64,000 bases of DNA from Stappia stellulata DSM 5886 (GCF_000423705.1 NZ_AUIM01000004.1:786587-850586); one strand, 5' to 3'; shown: positions 39,928 to 49,235, counted from the stretch's first letter. The notes: generated by a model from the sequence alone, not told the origin. A program made the numbers and translations.

Positions 39928-40869
39928 CTACTCCAGATTCTGTATCTGCTCGCGCATCTGGTCGATCACCGTCTTGAGCTCAAGACCGATGGCGGTCAAT
40001 TCCGTTCCATTCGATTTGGAACACAGCGTATTGGCCTCGCGGTTGAACTCCTGCGCCAGAAAGTCCAGTCGCCGCCCAACGGCACCGCCCCCGTCAAGGA
40101 GTGCGAGAGCCGCCTCGACATGGGCCTGAAGCCGGTCCAGTTCCTCGCGAATGTCCGCCTTGGTCGCCAACAGCACCGCCTCCTGGTGCAACCGCTCGGC
40201 GTCGAGGGGCGCGCTCGTGCCGAGAAGCGCCTCGACCTGCGTGGCGAGCCGCGCGCGAATGGCCTCCGGGTGCCGGGACGGCGCGGCTTCCGCGGCCTGG
40301 GTCAGGCGGGCGATGTCGCGCAACTGTCCGCGCAGCACCGCCTCGATCGCGGCGCCCTCGCTGCGACGCATGCCGACAAGTGCCGCAAGCGCATCCGCGA
40401 GGCTGGCCTGGAGCGCGCAAATCAGTTGCTCACGCTCGGCCGGATCCTCCTCGGGCTCTTTCCACTCGATGATGCCGCGCTGCGCGAGAATGCCCTCAAG
40501 CGCGACGGGAGCCGCGTCGGGCACACGCCTGTGCACGATCTCGAGCGCGGCAAGAAAGGCATCGAGCGCCGCTTCGTTGATCTGGGGAACGGCCTCGCCC
40601 TGTGCCCGCTGAAAACTCAGGCCGACGGTGACATTGCCACGCGACACCGCCTCGGCGACCGTTTCGCGGCAATGGCTTTCAAGGCCTTCAAGTCCCGACG
40701 GCAGGCGCAGGCGGACGTCGAGCCCCTTGCCATTGACCGAGCGCAACTCCCAGGTCCAGCGCGCGCCGCCCTCACCTGCGTCGACGCGCCCAAAACCGGT
40801 CATGCTGGACAGAGCGCCCGCGCGATTGCACCCGCCCGCTTCGGCCTCTGCTGATGTCGTCTTGCCCAT
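39928..40869 (-). CDS. yicC: YicC family endoribonuclease-type protein
   Basis: A 313-residue YicC-like protein. It has the family N-terminal SMTGFGR, RSVNGKGLDVRLRLP, and the C-terminal DUF1732-type segment RLDFLAQEFNREANTLCSKS followed by LKTVIDQMREQIQNLE. E. coli YicC has been reported as an endoribonuclease; that role here is by homology. The start is uncertain: I use the ATG at 40869, which adds about 22 residues before SMTGFGR; a GTG at 40902 or the ATG at 40803 are alternatives. It is tightly linked to gmk downstream and mltG upstream. Confidence 0.88.
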   Translation of the reverse strand: MGKTTSAEAEAGGCNRAGALSSMTGFGRVDAGEGGARWTWELRSVNGKGLDVRLRLPSGLEGLESHCRETVAEAVSRGNVTVGLSFQRAQGEAVPQINEAALDAFLAALEIVHRRVPDAAPVALEGILAQRGIIEWKEPEEDPAEREQLICALQASLADALAALVGMRRSEGAAIEAVLRGQLRDIARLTQAAEAAPSRHPEAIRARLATQVEALLGTSAPLDAERLHQEAVLLATKADIREELDRLQAHVEAALALLDGGGAVGRRLDFLAQEFNREANTLCSKSNGTELTAIGLELKTVIDQMREQIQNLE

Positions 40870-40925
40870 TGGCGTGCCCCGCTTGCGCCTTTTCCGGAAC
40901 ACGGCGGCGCCGTTCCGGCCCCTGT

Positions 40926-42119
40926 CTAGCCGTCGTTGCCGCTTTCGCCGCCGGAGGCTTCGCCCGAGGAATTCTCGCGTTCCTGCTGGCGGCGCGTCCG
41001 TTCAATCTCGCGCCACTTGACCACATTGCGCTGATGCTGCTCGTAGGTTTCCGCAAAGACGTGACCGCCGGTGCCGTCCGCCACGAAGAACAGATCCTTC
41101 GTCCGCGACGGATTGGCCACCGCCTCCATCGCCGCGCGACCCGGATTTCCGATCGGACCCGGCGGCAGGCCGTCGATCTGATAGGTATTGTAGGGATTGC
41201 GCGCGTCGAGCTGAGACCGGGTGATGCCGGACCGATCGCGGTTCCAGGCGTCGCCGCCGTAGAGACCGTAAAGAATGGTCGGATCCGATTGCAGCCGCAT
41301 GCCGCGCCGCAAACGGTTGACGAAGACACCGGCGACCCGGGGCCGCTCATCGGCCCGCGCCGTTTCTTTTTCCACCACGGAAGCAAGGATCACCAGCTCC
41401 TCCGGGGTCTCGACCGGCAAACCTTCGATCCGGCGGTCCCAGATTTCGGCGAGTGCCTTTTGTTGGGCCTCCCGCATCTGGCTGATGACCTGCGCCCGCG
41501 TGGCGCCGCGCGTGAAGGTATAGGTCTCCGGCAACAGCGAGCCCTCGGGCGGAATCTCGTCGAGCTTTCCGGTCAGGACCTCATGCTCGCGCACGCGCTC
41601 GACGATCTGCTGGCTGGTCCAGCCCTCCGGCACGGTGACCATATGGTAGACGGCCTTGCCGCTGACCAGGTCTTCCATGACGTCCTGCATCGAGCTTCCC
41701 GCGGCGAAGGCATATTCGCCCGCCTTCAGCTTTCCGGCGTTCTTGTAGGCACGCACACCGGCCCAGAAGAGATAGGCGTTCTCGATGACGCCCTGATTCT
41801 CCAGCGTGTCGGCGATCTGCTGCAGGCTCGATCCGGATGAAATGATCACCGTCTTTTCGCTGGCTGCGGGACCGGGCGCCTCGAATTCGGCCTTGCCCCA
41901 GTACAGCAGGCCGCCGGCGGCGATCACGCCGAGAACGGCGAGCGACAACAGGAAGTTGATGACGATGACAATCGGGTTTCGCACATGGCGCGAGCGGGCG
42001 GGCGGCTGCGGCGCCGGCTCGGGCTGGATGGCCTCGCGCGGGCTCTTCGGGTTCGGCCGGTAAACCGGCGTTTCACCCTCGCTGCCAGTGTCGGAATCGT
42101 CTGTCGGCTTGTCGCTCAT
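40926..42119 (-). CDS. mltG: Endolytic murein transglycosylase MltG
   Basis: A 397-residue inner-membrane enzyme (YceG family) that cuts nascent glycan strands and sets their length. A cytoplasmic Pro-rich N-terminal tail (1-50) is followed by one TM helix (about 51-75, VIVINFLLSLAVLGVIAAGGLLYW), a LysM-like region, and the catalytic domain. The catalytic Glu lies in ASVVEKETARADERP. GMRLQSDPTILYGLYGG and the later GLPPGPIGNPG are family hallmarks. It lies downstream of fabF, the usual fabF-mltG order. Confidence 0.95.
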   Translation of the reverse strand: MSDKPTDDSDTGSEGETPVYRPNPKSPREAIQPEPAPQPPARSRHVRNPIVIVINFLLSLAVLGVIAAGGLLYWGKAEFEAPGPAASEKTVIISSGSSLQQIADTLENQGVIENAYLFWAGVRAYKNAGKLKAGEYAFAAGSSMQDVMEDLVSGKAVYHMVTVPEGWTSQQIVERVREHEVLTGKLDEIPPEGSLLPETYTFTRGATRAQVISQMREAQQKALAEIWDRRIEGLPVETPEELVILASVVEKETARADERPRVAGVFVNRLRRGMRLQSDPTILYGLYGGDAWNRDRSGITRSQLDARNPYNTYQIDGLPPGPIGNPGRAAMEAVANPSRTKDLFFVADGTGGHVFAETYEQHQRNVVKWREIERTRRQQERENSSGEASGGESGNDG

Positions 42120-42210
42120 AACCCATCCGGTCAGTTTGATCGAAGGAATGGGTTCGCCACATGCCGTGAAAATATGGCCAAACCGCGAAGCCCGTTCATG
42201 CTGTCAGTCA

Positions 42211-42231
42211 GCCGGCGCCCGGGGCGCCGGC
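42211..42231 (-). terminator. Hairpin after fabF
   Basis: A 9-bp GC-only stem (GCCGGCGCC with GGCGCCGGC) abuts the fabF stop at 42233. No T tract follows, so it may attenuate rather than stop transcription into mltG. Confidence 0.5.
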
Positions 42232-42232
42232 C

Positions 42233-43498
42233 TCAGGCCGCAACCTTGCGGAAGACGAGAGACGCATTTGTCCCGCCAAACCCGAAGGAATTGGACAGGG
42301 CCGTGTCCACCGTCATGCGTTTGGCCGTATTCGGGACCAGATCGATTTCGGTCGCAACCGACGGATTCTCGAGATTGATCGTCGGCGGCACGATGTTGTC
42401 GCGCATCGCCAGAAGCGAGAAGATCGCCTCGATCGCACCGGCGGCGCCCAGAAGGTGCCCGGTGGAGGATTTCGTCGAGGACATCGTGAGCCGCGACGCG
42501 GCATCGCCGGCCAGCCGCTGGACGGCGCCAAGCTCGATCTCGTCACCCAGCGGCGTCGAGGTGCCATGGGCGTTGACGTAATCGACCTCGCCGAGCGTCA
42601 TGCCCGCGCGCTTGAGTGCGGCCTGCATGCAGCGATAGGCGCCATCGCCGTCCGACGACGGTGCGGTGATGTGATACGCATCGCCGGAAAGACCGTAACC
42701 GACCACTTCGCCATAGATCTTGGCGCCGCGGGCCTTGGCACGCTCATATTCCTCGAGCACCACCACGCCGGCGCCCTCGCCCATGACGAAGCCGTCGCGG
42801 TCCTTGTCATAGGGACGCGACGCGCCCTGGGCATTTTCATTGAAACCAGTGGAAAGCGCGCGCGCGGCAGCGAAGCCGGCAAGCGAGATCCGGCAGACGG
42901 GGGATTCCGTCCCGCCGGCCACCATCATGTCGGCATCGTCCAGCGCGATCAGACGGGCAGCGTCGCCAATGGCGTGCGAGCCGGTCGAACAAGCGGTGAC
43001 AACCGCATGATTCGGTCCCTTGAGACCGTGACGAATGGAAACGTAACCGCCGGCGAGGTTGATCAGCCGGCCGGGAATGAAGAAGGGCGACACGCGGCGC
43101 GGGCCCTTGTCGCGCAGGACATGCGACGTTGTCTCTATTCCCTGAAGTCCGCCGATACCGGAGCCGATCAGAACGCCGGAGCGGACCTGCTCTTCGTAGG
43201 TCTTGGGCGCCCAGCCGCAATCGCGGATCGCCTGTTCGGCGGCCGCCATCGCGAAGACGATGAAATCGTCGACCTTGCGCTGTTCCTTGGGGTCCATCCA
43301 GTCGTCTGGATTGAATGTCCCGTTCGAACCGTCGCCGCGCGGGATCTGACAGGCAATCTTGCAGGCGAGATCCTCGACTTCGAAATGGTCGACGCGGGAG
43401 GCCCCGCTTTCGCCGTTCAGAATCCGAGTCCAGCTTTCCTCGACACCACACGCCATCGGCGAGACCATGCCAAGGCCAGTAACGACAACTCGCCTCAT
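42233..43498 (-). CDS. fabF: Beta-ketoacyl-ACP synthase II
   Basis: A 421-residue condensing enzyme of type II fatty-acid elongation. The active-site Cys is in TACSTGSHAIGDA, and the two catalytic His residues are in NAHGTSTPLGDE and STKSSTGHLLGAAG. It begins MRRVVVTGLGMVSPMACGV, the standard start at 43498, although the ribosome-binding sequence is weak (GGG 8 bases upstream). It lies 64 bases downstream of acpP, with a strong hairpin between. Confidence 0.96.
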   Translation of the reverse strand: MRRVVVTGLGMVSPMACGVEESWTRILNGESGASRVDHFEVEDLACKIACQIPRGDGSNGTFNPDDWMDPKEQRKVDDFIVFAMAAAEQAIRDCGWAPKTYEEQVRSGVLIGSGIGGLQGIETTSHVLRDKGPRRVSPFFIPGRLINLAGGYVSIRHGLKGPNHAVVTACSTGSHAIGDAARLIALDDADMMVAGGTESPVCRISLAGFAAARALSTGFNENAQGASRPYDKDRDGFVMGEGAGVVVLEEYERAKARGAKIYGEVVGYGLSGDAYHITAPSSDGDGAYRCMQAALKRAGMTLGEVDYVNAHGTSTPLGDEIELGAVQRLAGDAASRLTMSSTKSSTGHLLGAAGAIEAIFSLLAMRDNIVPPTINLENPSVATEIDLVPNTAKRMTVDTALSNSFGFGGTNASLVFRKVAA

Positions 43499-43517
43499 TT
43501 CATACCCGTATGTAGGC

Positions 43518-43547
43518 GCGCCGGAGGGACGATGTCCCATCCGGCGC
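43518..43547 (-). other. Strong hairpin between acpP and fabF
   Basis: A 13-bp stem with one bulged base (GCGCCGGA-GGGAC with GTCCC-A-TCCGGCGC, loop GAT) starts 16 bases after the acpP stop and ends 20 bases before the fabF start. With no T tract it looks like a 3' stabiliser or partial terminator. Confidence 0.6.
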
Positions 43548-43562
43548 GGCATTCAAATTCGA

Positions 43563-43799
43563 TTAGCTGGCGGCCTTTTCCAGGAACTTGACAGCGTCCC
43601 CGACCGTCAGGATCGTCTCGGCCGCATCGTCCGGAATCTCGACACCGAACTCTTCCTCGAAAGCCATGACCAGCTCAACCGTGTCCAGGCTGTCGGCGCC
43701 CAGATCGTCGATGAAGCTCGCCTCCAGGGTGACTTTGTCGGCATCGACGCCGAGATGTTCGATGACGATCTTCTTTACCCGATCCGCGATGTCGCTCAT
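43563..43799 (-). CDS. acpP: Acyl carrier protein
   Basis: A 78-residue acidic helical carrier protein. The 4'-phosphopantetheine attachment Ser is residue 37 in [12 protein letters not shown]. The length and sequence ([23 protein letters not shown]) are typical. It sits between fabG (280 bases upstream) and fabF (64 bases downstream), with hairpins on both sides, which would allow an abundant separate message. Confidence 0.98.
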   Translation of the reverse strand: MSDIADRVKKIVIEHLGVDADKVTLEASFIDDLGADSLDTVELVMAFEEEFGVEIPDDAAETILTVGDAVKFLEKAAS

Positions 43800-44044
43800 T
43801 TTGATTCCTCGATTGCTTCCAACAGTAGTTCGCTTGATTTAGCGCTCAGCGCCGTACCTCGTACCCGATCTTCGGAACGCGGTGAATGGGGTACCAGCCC
43901 GCACCAGGCCCGGATAGGTTGTTTTCCCCCGCCGGACCGGCCACGCCCGAGCGCCGAACCTTCGTGAACGGGTCTGCTGGCCGGCGGGTTCGTAACACAC
44001 TTTCCAGGGCTTGACCAGTCGCGGGAAAGCCCTTCGAAACACAG

Positions 44045-44076
44045 GGGGAAAGGCCGCGCCAGTCGCGGCATTTCCC
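44045..44076 (-). other. Strong hairpin between fabG and acpP
   Basis: A 13-bp stem with one G-A mismatch (44046-44058 with 44064-44076, loop CCAGT) begins 4 bases after the fabG stop. On the plus side it is followed by TTTTT, but on the transcribed minus side by CCCTGTG, so it is not a canonical terminator for fabG. Confidence 0.55.
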
Positions 44077-44079
44077 TTT

Positions 44080-44817
44080 TTAAATCATGGCCATACCGCC
44101 ATTCACGTGAAGCGTCTCGCCGGTGACATAACCGGCTTCGTCGCTTGCCAGATAGAGCGCCGCGGCGGCGATTTCATCCGCCCGCCCCAGCCGGCCGGCG
44201 GGAACCGATCCGAGGATCGATTCCTTCTGCTTGTCGTTCAGGGCGTCCGTCATCGGCGTCTCGATGAAACCGGGCGCGATGGTGTTCACGGTCACGTTGC
44301 GGGCCGCGACCTCGCGCGCCAGCGACTTGGCCATCCCGATCATGCCGGCCTTGGCGGCCGCGTAATTGGCCTGGCCGGCATTGCCGGTCACGCCGACCAC
44401 CGAGGCAATGCCGATGATGCGGCCGGACCGGCGCTTCATCATTCCCTTGACGGCGGCGCGGCACAAGCGGAATCCGGCGGTAAGATTGACCTCCAGCACC
44501 TGGTCCCATTCCTCATCCTTCATGCGCATGAAGATGTTGTCGCGGGTGATGCCGGCATTGTTGATCAGGATGTCGACCTGGCCCATCGCGCTTTCGGCCG
44601 CCGGCACCAGGGCGTCCACGGCCTCGCGGTCGGACAGATTCGCCGGAACGACATGCACGCGATCGCCAAGCTCGGCCGCAAGCGCCTCGAGCTTCTCGGC
44701 ACGCGTTCCCGACAGCGCGACCGTGGCGCCATTGGCATGAAGGGCACGGGCGATGGCCGCACCAAGCCCGCCGGTGGCGCCGGTCACGAGAGCGGTTTTC
44801 GAAGTCAGATCGAACAT
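44080..44817 (-). CDS. fabG: 3-oxoacyl-ACP reductase
   Basis: A 245-residue NADPH-dependent short-chain reductase of fatty-acid elongation. The cofactor motif GATGGLG is at residues 13-19, INNAGITRDN follows, and the catalytic Ser-Tyr-Lys lie in IASVVGVTGNAGQANYAAAK. The C-terminal HVNGGMAMI is typical. The ATG at 44817 begins the family sequence MFDLTSKTALVTG; an upstream in-frame extension is not conserved-looking. It lies 43 bases after fabD. Confidence 0.96.
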   Translation of the reverse strand: MFDLTSKTALVTGATGGLGAAIARALHANGATVALSGTRAEKLEALAAELGDRVHVVPANLSDREAVDALVPAAESAMGQVDILINNAGITRDNIFMRMKDEEWDQVLEVNLTAGFRLCRAAVKGMMKRRSGRIIGIASVVGVTGNAGQANYAAAKAGMIGMAKSLAREVAARNVTVNTIAPGFIETPMTDALNDKQKESILGSVPAGRLGRADEIAAAALYLASDEAGYVTGETLHVNGGMAMI

Positions 44818-44860
44818 ACGCACGAAATCCTCAAATCGGTGGTCTGAAAAACACACTGTG

Positions 44861-45808
44861 TCAGCTGGACTGCAAACGGTCCATCAGCGTGTCGATGTCG
44901 GCAGCCGTATTGACCGGCGACCCGGTCATGTCCTTGGAAATGCGCTTGACCATTCCGCTCAGCACCTTGCCCGTGCCGATCTCGAAGGCCGTGTCGACAC
45001 CGGCGCCCGCCATCCAGGAAACGGATTCGCGCCAGCGCACGGTTCCCGTCACCTGCTCGACGAGCCGCTGGCGAATGTCGGCGGGGTCGCTGATCGGAGC
45101 CGCAAGCACATTGGCAACAAGCGGCACTGCCGGCGTCTTCATTTCCACGGCCGCGAGGGCCTCGGCCATGACGTTAGCGGCCGGCGCCATCAGCGCGCAA
45201 TGGAACGGCGCACTGACCGGCAGCAACACCGCGCGCCGCGCGCCATGGGCCTTGGCGATCTCGATGGCGCGTTCCACGGCGGCCCTGTGGCCGGAGACCA
45301 CGACCTGACCCGGCGCATTGTCGTTGGCCGCCTGGCAGATCTCGCCGCCGGCCGCCTCGCGGGCGACCTCGACGGCGGCGTCGAAATCGAGCCCGAGCAG
45401 CGCCGCCATGGCGCCCTCGCCCACCGGGACCGCCTTTTGCATCGCGTCGCCGCGAATCCGCAAGAGACGCGCGGCATCTGCAACGCTCAAAGCACCGGCC
45501 GCGGCAAGCGCGGAGTATTCACCAAGCGAATGACCGGCGACGAACGCGACGGACGCCTTCAGATCGAGACCGCGCGACTCGATAACACGCATCGTGGCAA
45601 GGCTCACCGCCATCAGCGCCGGCTGCGCGTTGGCCGTCAGCGTGAGATCGCTTTCCGGGCCGTTCCACATGGTTTCGCTGAGCTTCTCGCCGAGCGCCTC
45701 GTCGACTTCCTGAAAGACGGCCCGCGCCTCGGCAAACTGCTCCGCCAGGTCGCGGCCCATGCCGACCGCCTGGCTTCCCTGTCCGGGGAACGTGAAAGCG
45801 ATGCTCAT
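44861..45808 (-). CDS. fabD: Malonyl-CoA:ACP transacylase
   Basis: A 315-residue acyltransferase that loads malonate onto ACP. The N-terminal motif FTFPGQGSQAVGMG and the active-site Ser in AGHSLGEYSALAAAG are present; the catalytic His is expected in VSAPFHCALM. The ATG at 45808 has GGTGGAGA 5 bases upstream; the longer open frame is not FabD-like. A perfect TTGACA on the minus strand (45904-45909) may be its -35 box, but I see no good -10. First gene of the fab run. Confidence 0.96.
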   Translation of the reverse strand: MSIAFTFPGQGSQAVGMGRDLAEQFAEARAVFQEVDEALGEKLSETMWNGPESDLTLTANAQPALMAVSLATMRVIESRGLDLKASVAFVAGHSLGEYSALAAAGALSVADAARLLRIRGDAMQKAVPVGEGAMAALLGLDFDAAVEVAREAAGGEICQAANDNAPGQVVVSGHRAAVERAIEIAKAHGARRAVLLPVSAPFHCALMAPAANVMAEALAAVEMKTPAVPLVANVLAAPISDPADIRQRLVEQVTGTVRWRESVSWMAGAGVDTAFEIGTGKVLSGMVKRISKDMTGSPVNTAADIDTLMDRLQSS

Positions 45809-46183
45809 CGCGCTGTCTCCACCTTCTAATGTGCGACGCTTGGGGACTGCATCTCCGGCGCCACCTTGTGAGTTGGCCGCAAAGAGACGCTCACCCACCT
45901 TTCTGTCAAGGTCGCTTGCGAAAAAAACAGTGCCCGTTTGTCGGCCCGGCTTGCACATGGACCCAACTGGTGTATAAGCGCCACTTCGTTCGGAACTCTG
46001 GCCGGGGGCTGAACGGAAGACCGGTTGTCACATGGAATTCCCTTGGACAATCGGCAGGACGGCGAAAGCGTCCGCCTTCCCGTGTCTCCGCCTTCGAAGT
46101 TGCTTCGATTTGCCTTTCTTGAAGGCTCGAAGAGGCTTAGCGCCGTGTTCCGGGGTTTATGAACCTGAAGAAAGGCACAATCC
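45809..46183. other. Divergent control region of fabD and rpsF, including the rpsF leader
   Basis: 375 bases without a gene. The left part carries the candidate fabD -35, the middle the rpsF promoter, and the right about 200 bases of untranslated rpsF leader with small inverted repeats such as GGTT-TATG-AACC at about 46155-46166. Confidence 0.55.
45951..45985 (+). promoter_or_regulatory. Sigma-70-type promoter of the rpsF-rpsR-rplI operon
   Basis: TTGCAC (45951-45956) and TATAAG (45973-45978) are separated by 16 bases. Transcription would begin near 45985, leaving a leader of about 199 bases before rpsF. Confidence 0.65.
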
Positions 46184-46606
46184 ATGCCGCTTTACGAGCA
46201 TGTGTTCCTGGCTCGCCAGGACGTCTCGGCCCAGCAGGTCGAGCAGATGGTCGAGCAGTACAAGGCTTTGATCGCAGAATACGAAGGCAGCGTCGGCAAG
46301 GTCGAGGCCTGGGGCCTGCGCACCCTGACCTATCGCGTCAAGAAGAACCGCAAGGCGCATTACACGCTGATGAACCTCGATGCATCGCCTGCGGCGGTCG
46401 CGGAAATGGAACGTCAGATGCGTCTGAACGAGGACGTCCTGCGCTTTTTGACCATCAAGGTCGACGAGCACGAGGACGAGCCCTCCGCAATGATGCAGAA
46501 GCGCGACCGCGACGACCGTCGTGGCGGACGCGGCGGACGCGGTGACCGTGATCGCGGCGACCGTGGTGACCGTGGCGATCGCGGCCCCCGCCGCAACGAC
46601 GACTAA
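46184..46606 (+). CDS. rpsF: 30S ribosomal protein S6
   Basis: A 140-residue S6. The core domain (1-100, [19 protein letters not shown]) pairs with S18 in the small-subunit platform. Residues 105-140 form a low-complexity tail of repeated GDRGDR and GGRGGR units, longer than in E. coli; it is probably disordered and contacts RNA or S18. GAAGAAAGG lies 8 bases upstream. First gene of the operon. Confidence 0.97.
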   Translation: MPLYEHVFLARQDVSAQQVEQMVEQYKALIAEYEGSVGKVEAWGLRTLTYRVKKNRKAHYTLMNLDASPAAVAEMERQMRLNEDVLRFLTIKVDEHEDEPSAMMQKRDRDDRRGGRGGRGDRDRGDRGDRGDRGPRRNDD

Positions 46607-46618
46607 GGAGAGAACGCA

Positions 46619-46867
46619 ATGGTTGATATCGCTCAGCTCCCGACGCGGCGTCCTTTCTTCCGCCGTCGCAAGACCTGCCCGTTCTCCGGTGCCAACGCAC
46701 CGAAGATCGATTACAAGGACATCCGTCTGCTTCAGCGCTACATCTCGGAGCGCGGCAAGATCGTTCCGAGCCGCATCACCGCGGTGTCGGCGAAGAAGCA
46801 GCGCGAACTCGCCCGCGCCATCAAGCGTGCGCGCTTCCTCGGGCTCCTGCCCTTCGTGATCAAGTAA
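46619..46867 (+). CDS. rpsR: 30S ribosomal protein S18
   Basis: An 82-residue S18 with the family core [19 protein letters not shown] and [18 protein letters not shown] lies 7 bases before the ATG, and the gene starts 12 bases after rpsF. S18 forms a heterodimer with S6. Confidence 0.98.
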   Translation: MVDIAQLPTRRPFFRRRKTCPFSGANAPKIDYKDIRLLQRYISERGKIVPSRITAVSAKKQRELARAIKRARFLGLLPFVIK

Positions 46868-46923
46868 GATCGCGAACACCTGCAATCGGCTGGGGTCGAC
46901 CCGTTTCTGACGGGGGCCCCTAA

Positions 46924-46944
46924 CCGCACCGCCAGACGGTGCGG
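46924..46944 (+). other. Hairpin between rpsR and rplI
   Basis: CCGCACCG and CGGTGCGG form an 8-bp perfect stem with loop CCAGA, 23 bases before rplI and without a T tract. Possibly a processing or regulatory structure. Confidence 0.4.
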
Positions 46945-46967
46945 GACAGACGACAAGGATATACGAC

Positions 46968-47579
46968 ATGCAAGTCATTCTTCTGGAGCGCGTCGCCAAG
47001 CTTGGCCAGATGGGCGAAACGGTGAGGGTCAAGGACGGGTTCGCCCGTAACTACCTTCTGCCGCAGGGCAAGGCCCTTCGTGCCAACAAGGCCAACATGC
47101 AGCGCTTCGAAAACGAGCGCGCGCAGCTCGAGGCCCGCAACCTGGAACGCAAGGCCGAGGCCGAAAGCGTCGCCAAGTCCCTCGACGGCACGACGTTCAT
47201 CGCGATCCGCCAGGCTGGCGAAACCGGTCAGCTCTACGGGTCGGTCTCGACCCGCGACATCGCCGACGCCATGACCGACGGCGGCTTCTCCGCGTCGCGC
47301 GCCCAGGTGCGCCTCGACAAGCCGATCAAGACCATCGGCGTGCACAACGTCGTGATCGTTCTCCACCCCGAAGTGGAGGTCGAGATCAGCCTCAACATCG
47401 CCCGTTCCAACGATGAAGCCGAGCGCCAGGCGCGCGGTGAAGATCTGACGTCGCGCGACTTCGACACCTTCGAGTTCGAAGAAGAGGAAGACGAGGACGC
47501 CGAAGGCGAGACCGAAGGCGAAGACGAAGACGAGGCGGACGCCTCCGCAGAGGGCGAGGCGGAAGAGGAAACCCTCTGA
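46968..47579 (+). CDS. rplI: 50S ribosomal protein L9
   Basis: A 203-residue L9. The N-terminal rRNA-binding domain ([24 protein letters not shown], then [16 protein letters not shown]), the connecting helix and the C-terminal domain are present. The last 40 or so residues are an acidic low-complexity tail of Glu/Asp, absent from E. coli L9 (about 150 residues). Ends the operon before a strong terminator. Confidence 0.97.
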   Translation: MQVILLERVAKLGQMGETVRVKDGFARNYLLPQGKALRANKANMQRFENERAQLEARNLERKAEAESVAKSLDGTTFIAIRQAGETGQLYGSVSTRDIADAMTDGGFSASRAQVRLDKPIKTIGVHNVVIVLHPEVEVEISLNIARSNDEAERQARGEDLTSRDFDTFEFEEEEDEDAEGETEGEDEDEADASAEGEAEEETL

Positions 47580-47610
47580 CGCCTCTTGGCCTCACCGCCA
47601 GACTTTCGAG

Positions 47611-47636
47611 AAGGCCCCGCCAATGCGGGGCCTTTT
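47611..47636 (+). terminator. Terminator of the rpsF-rpsR-rplI operon
   Basis: AAGGCCCCGC and GCGGGGCCTT form a 10-bp stem (loop CAAT) followed by five T, 32 bases past the rplI stop. Confidence 0.9.
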
Positions 47637-47742
47637 TGCATTTGGCCTACCCGCCTTGCCCGTCACCGGCGCGTCATGCGGCGTTGGTAGAAACGGCTCG
47701 ATGTCGACGCGACCTGCGCCCGACCTCGACCCGCAAACTTTC

Positions 47743-47769
47743 GCGGCCGGTTTTCCGGCCGCTTTTTTT
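47743..47769 (+). terminator. Second, orphan terminator before tyrS
   Basis: GCGGCCGG-TTTT-CCGGCCGC: an 8-bp perfect stem followed by seven T. It has no gene of its own upstream except the already terminated rplI operon. Confidence 0.85.
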
Positions 47770-47951
47770 GTTCTGACGCCAGTGCATGGCAGCACCTCTG
47801 CCCGAACAGGCAATTCCCCCGTGATCTCGCCGACAACTTCGGTTATGAGGGTCGGGCCTGCGCGGCCCCGCCCGGGTCCCGCAAGGCGTGGCGCCTGCGC
47901 GCGTCGCGACACGGGCAGCCACAGCCAACCCCACAACGGACGAACAGACAA

Positions 47952-49205
47952 ATGACCGTTTTCAAATCGGAGTTCTTGAAGACCCTCAGCGATCGGGGCT
48001 TCATCCATCAGATCTCGAACCCCCAGGGGCTCGACGATCTGTATCGGTCCGAGACGGTCACCGCCTATATCGGCTTCGACTGCACGGCCAAGAGCCTGCA
48101 TGTCGGGTCGCTCGTCCAGATCATGATGCTGCACTGGATGCAGAAAACCGGGCACCGCCCCATCGCACTGATGGGCAGCGGCACCACGCGGATTGGCGAT
48201 CCCTCCTTCCGCGACGATGCCCGCCCGCTGCTGGACGATGCCCAGATCGAGGCAAACAAGGACGGCATCCGCAAGGTCTTCGATTGCTTCCTGTCCTTCG
48301 GCGACGGCCCCAGGGACGCGGTGATGATGGACAACGCCGACTGGCTGATGGGCCTGCAGTATGTCGACTTCCTCCGCGAGGTCGGGCGGCATTTCTCGGT
48401 CAACCAGATGATCCAGCGCGACGCGGTGCGCATGCGCCTGGAACGCGAACAGCATCTGTCGTTCCTAGAATTCAACTACATGCTGCTCCAGGGCTACGAC
48501 TTCGTCGAGCTCTTCCGCCGCACCGGATGCCGCGTCCAGATGGGCGGTTCCGACCAATGGGGCAACATCCTCTCCGGCGTGGATCTCGGCCGGCGGATGG
48601 AAGAGGTCGAGCTTTTCGCACTGACGACGCCCCTGCTCACCACCGCCTCGGGCGCCAAGATGGGCAAGACCGCCTCGGGCGCTGTCTGGCTCAACCCGGA
48701 CATGCTGTCGGCCTATGACTACTGGCAGTTCTGGCGCAACACCGAGGACGGCGACGTGGAACGCTTCCTCAAGCTGTTCACGACCTTGCCGCTCGACGAG
48801 GTCGCCCGTCTCGCCGCACTTGGCGGCTCGGAAATCAACGAGGCCAAGAAGGTGCTGGCGACCGAGGCAACCGCAATGGCGCACGGCCGCGAGGCGGCAG
48901 AGGCAGCCGGCGACACCGCGCGCCGGGCGTTCGAGGAAGGCGCGATGGCCGGCGGCCTGCCGACGGTGGAGGTGCCGCGCGCCGATCTGGCGGACGGCAT
49001 CGGCTTGCTCGCCGCCTTCGTCACGGCCGGGCTTTGCGCCTCCAACGGCGAGGCCCGCCGTCAGGTCAAGGGCGGCGGCACCCGCGTGAACGATCAGGTC
49101 GAGGGCGACGAAAAGCGCGTGCTCGGCGAGGCGGACCTGCTGGAGGATGGCGTGATCAAGCTGTCGCTCGGCAAGAAGCGCCACGTGCTGCTGAAGGCCG
49201 TCTGA
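47952..49205 (+). CDS. tyrS: Tyrosyl-tRNA synthetase
   Basis: A 417-residue class Ic synthetase. The HIGH-type motif is in [11 protein letters not shown] and the KMSKS-type motif in [13 protein letters not shown]. The tyrosine pocket includes [13 protein letters not shown]. The C-terminal S4-like RNA-binding domain contains [30 protein letters not shown] precedes the ATG. It ends at a hairpin shared with the convergent rarD. Confidence 0.96.
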   Translation: MTVFKSEFLKTLSDRGFIHQISNPQGLDDLYRSETVTAYIGFDCTAKSLHVGSLVQIMMLHWMQKTGHRPIALMGSGTTRIGDPSFRDDARPLLDDAQIEANKDGIRKVFDCFLSFGDGPRDAVMMDNADWLMGLQYVDFLREVGRHFSVNQMIQRDAVRMRLEREQHLSFLEFNYMLLQGYDFVELFRRTGCRVQMGGSDQWGNILSGVDLGRRMEEVELFALTTPLLTTASGAKMGKTASGAVWLNPDMLSAYDYWQFWRNTEDGDVERFLKLFTTLPLDEVARLAALGGSEINEAKKVLATEATAMAHGREAAEAAGDTARRAFEEGAMAGGLPTVEVPRADLADGIGLLAAFVTAGLCASNGEARRQVKGGGTRVNDQVEGDEKRVLGEADLLEDGVIKLSLGKKRHVLLKAV

Positions 49206-49235
49206 AAGGCGGCAATCAGAATTGAATGAGATTGC

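Larger units (their letters stand above)
47580..47951. other. 372-bp interval between rplI and tyrS with two terminators
   Basis: Two independent rho-independent terminators lie 107 bases apart on the same strand. The segment between them has no coding frame I trust. The rest probably carries the tyrS promoter. Confidence 0.6.
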
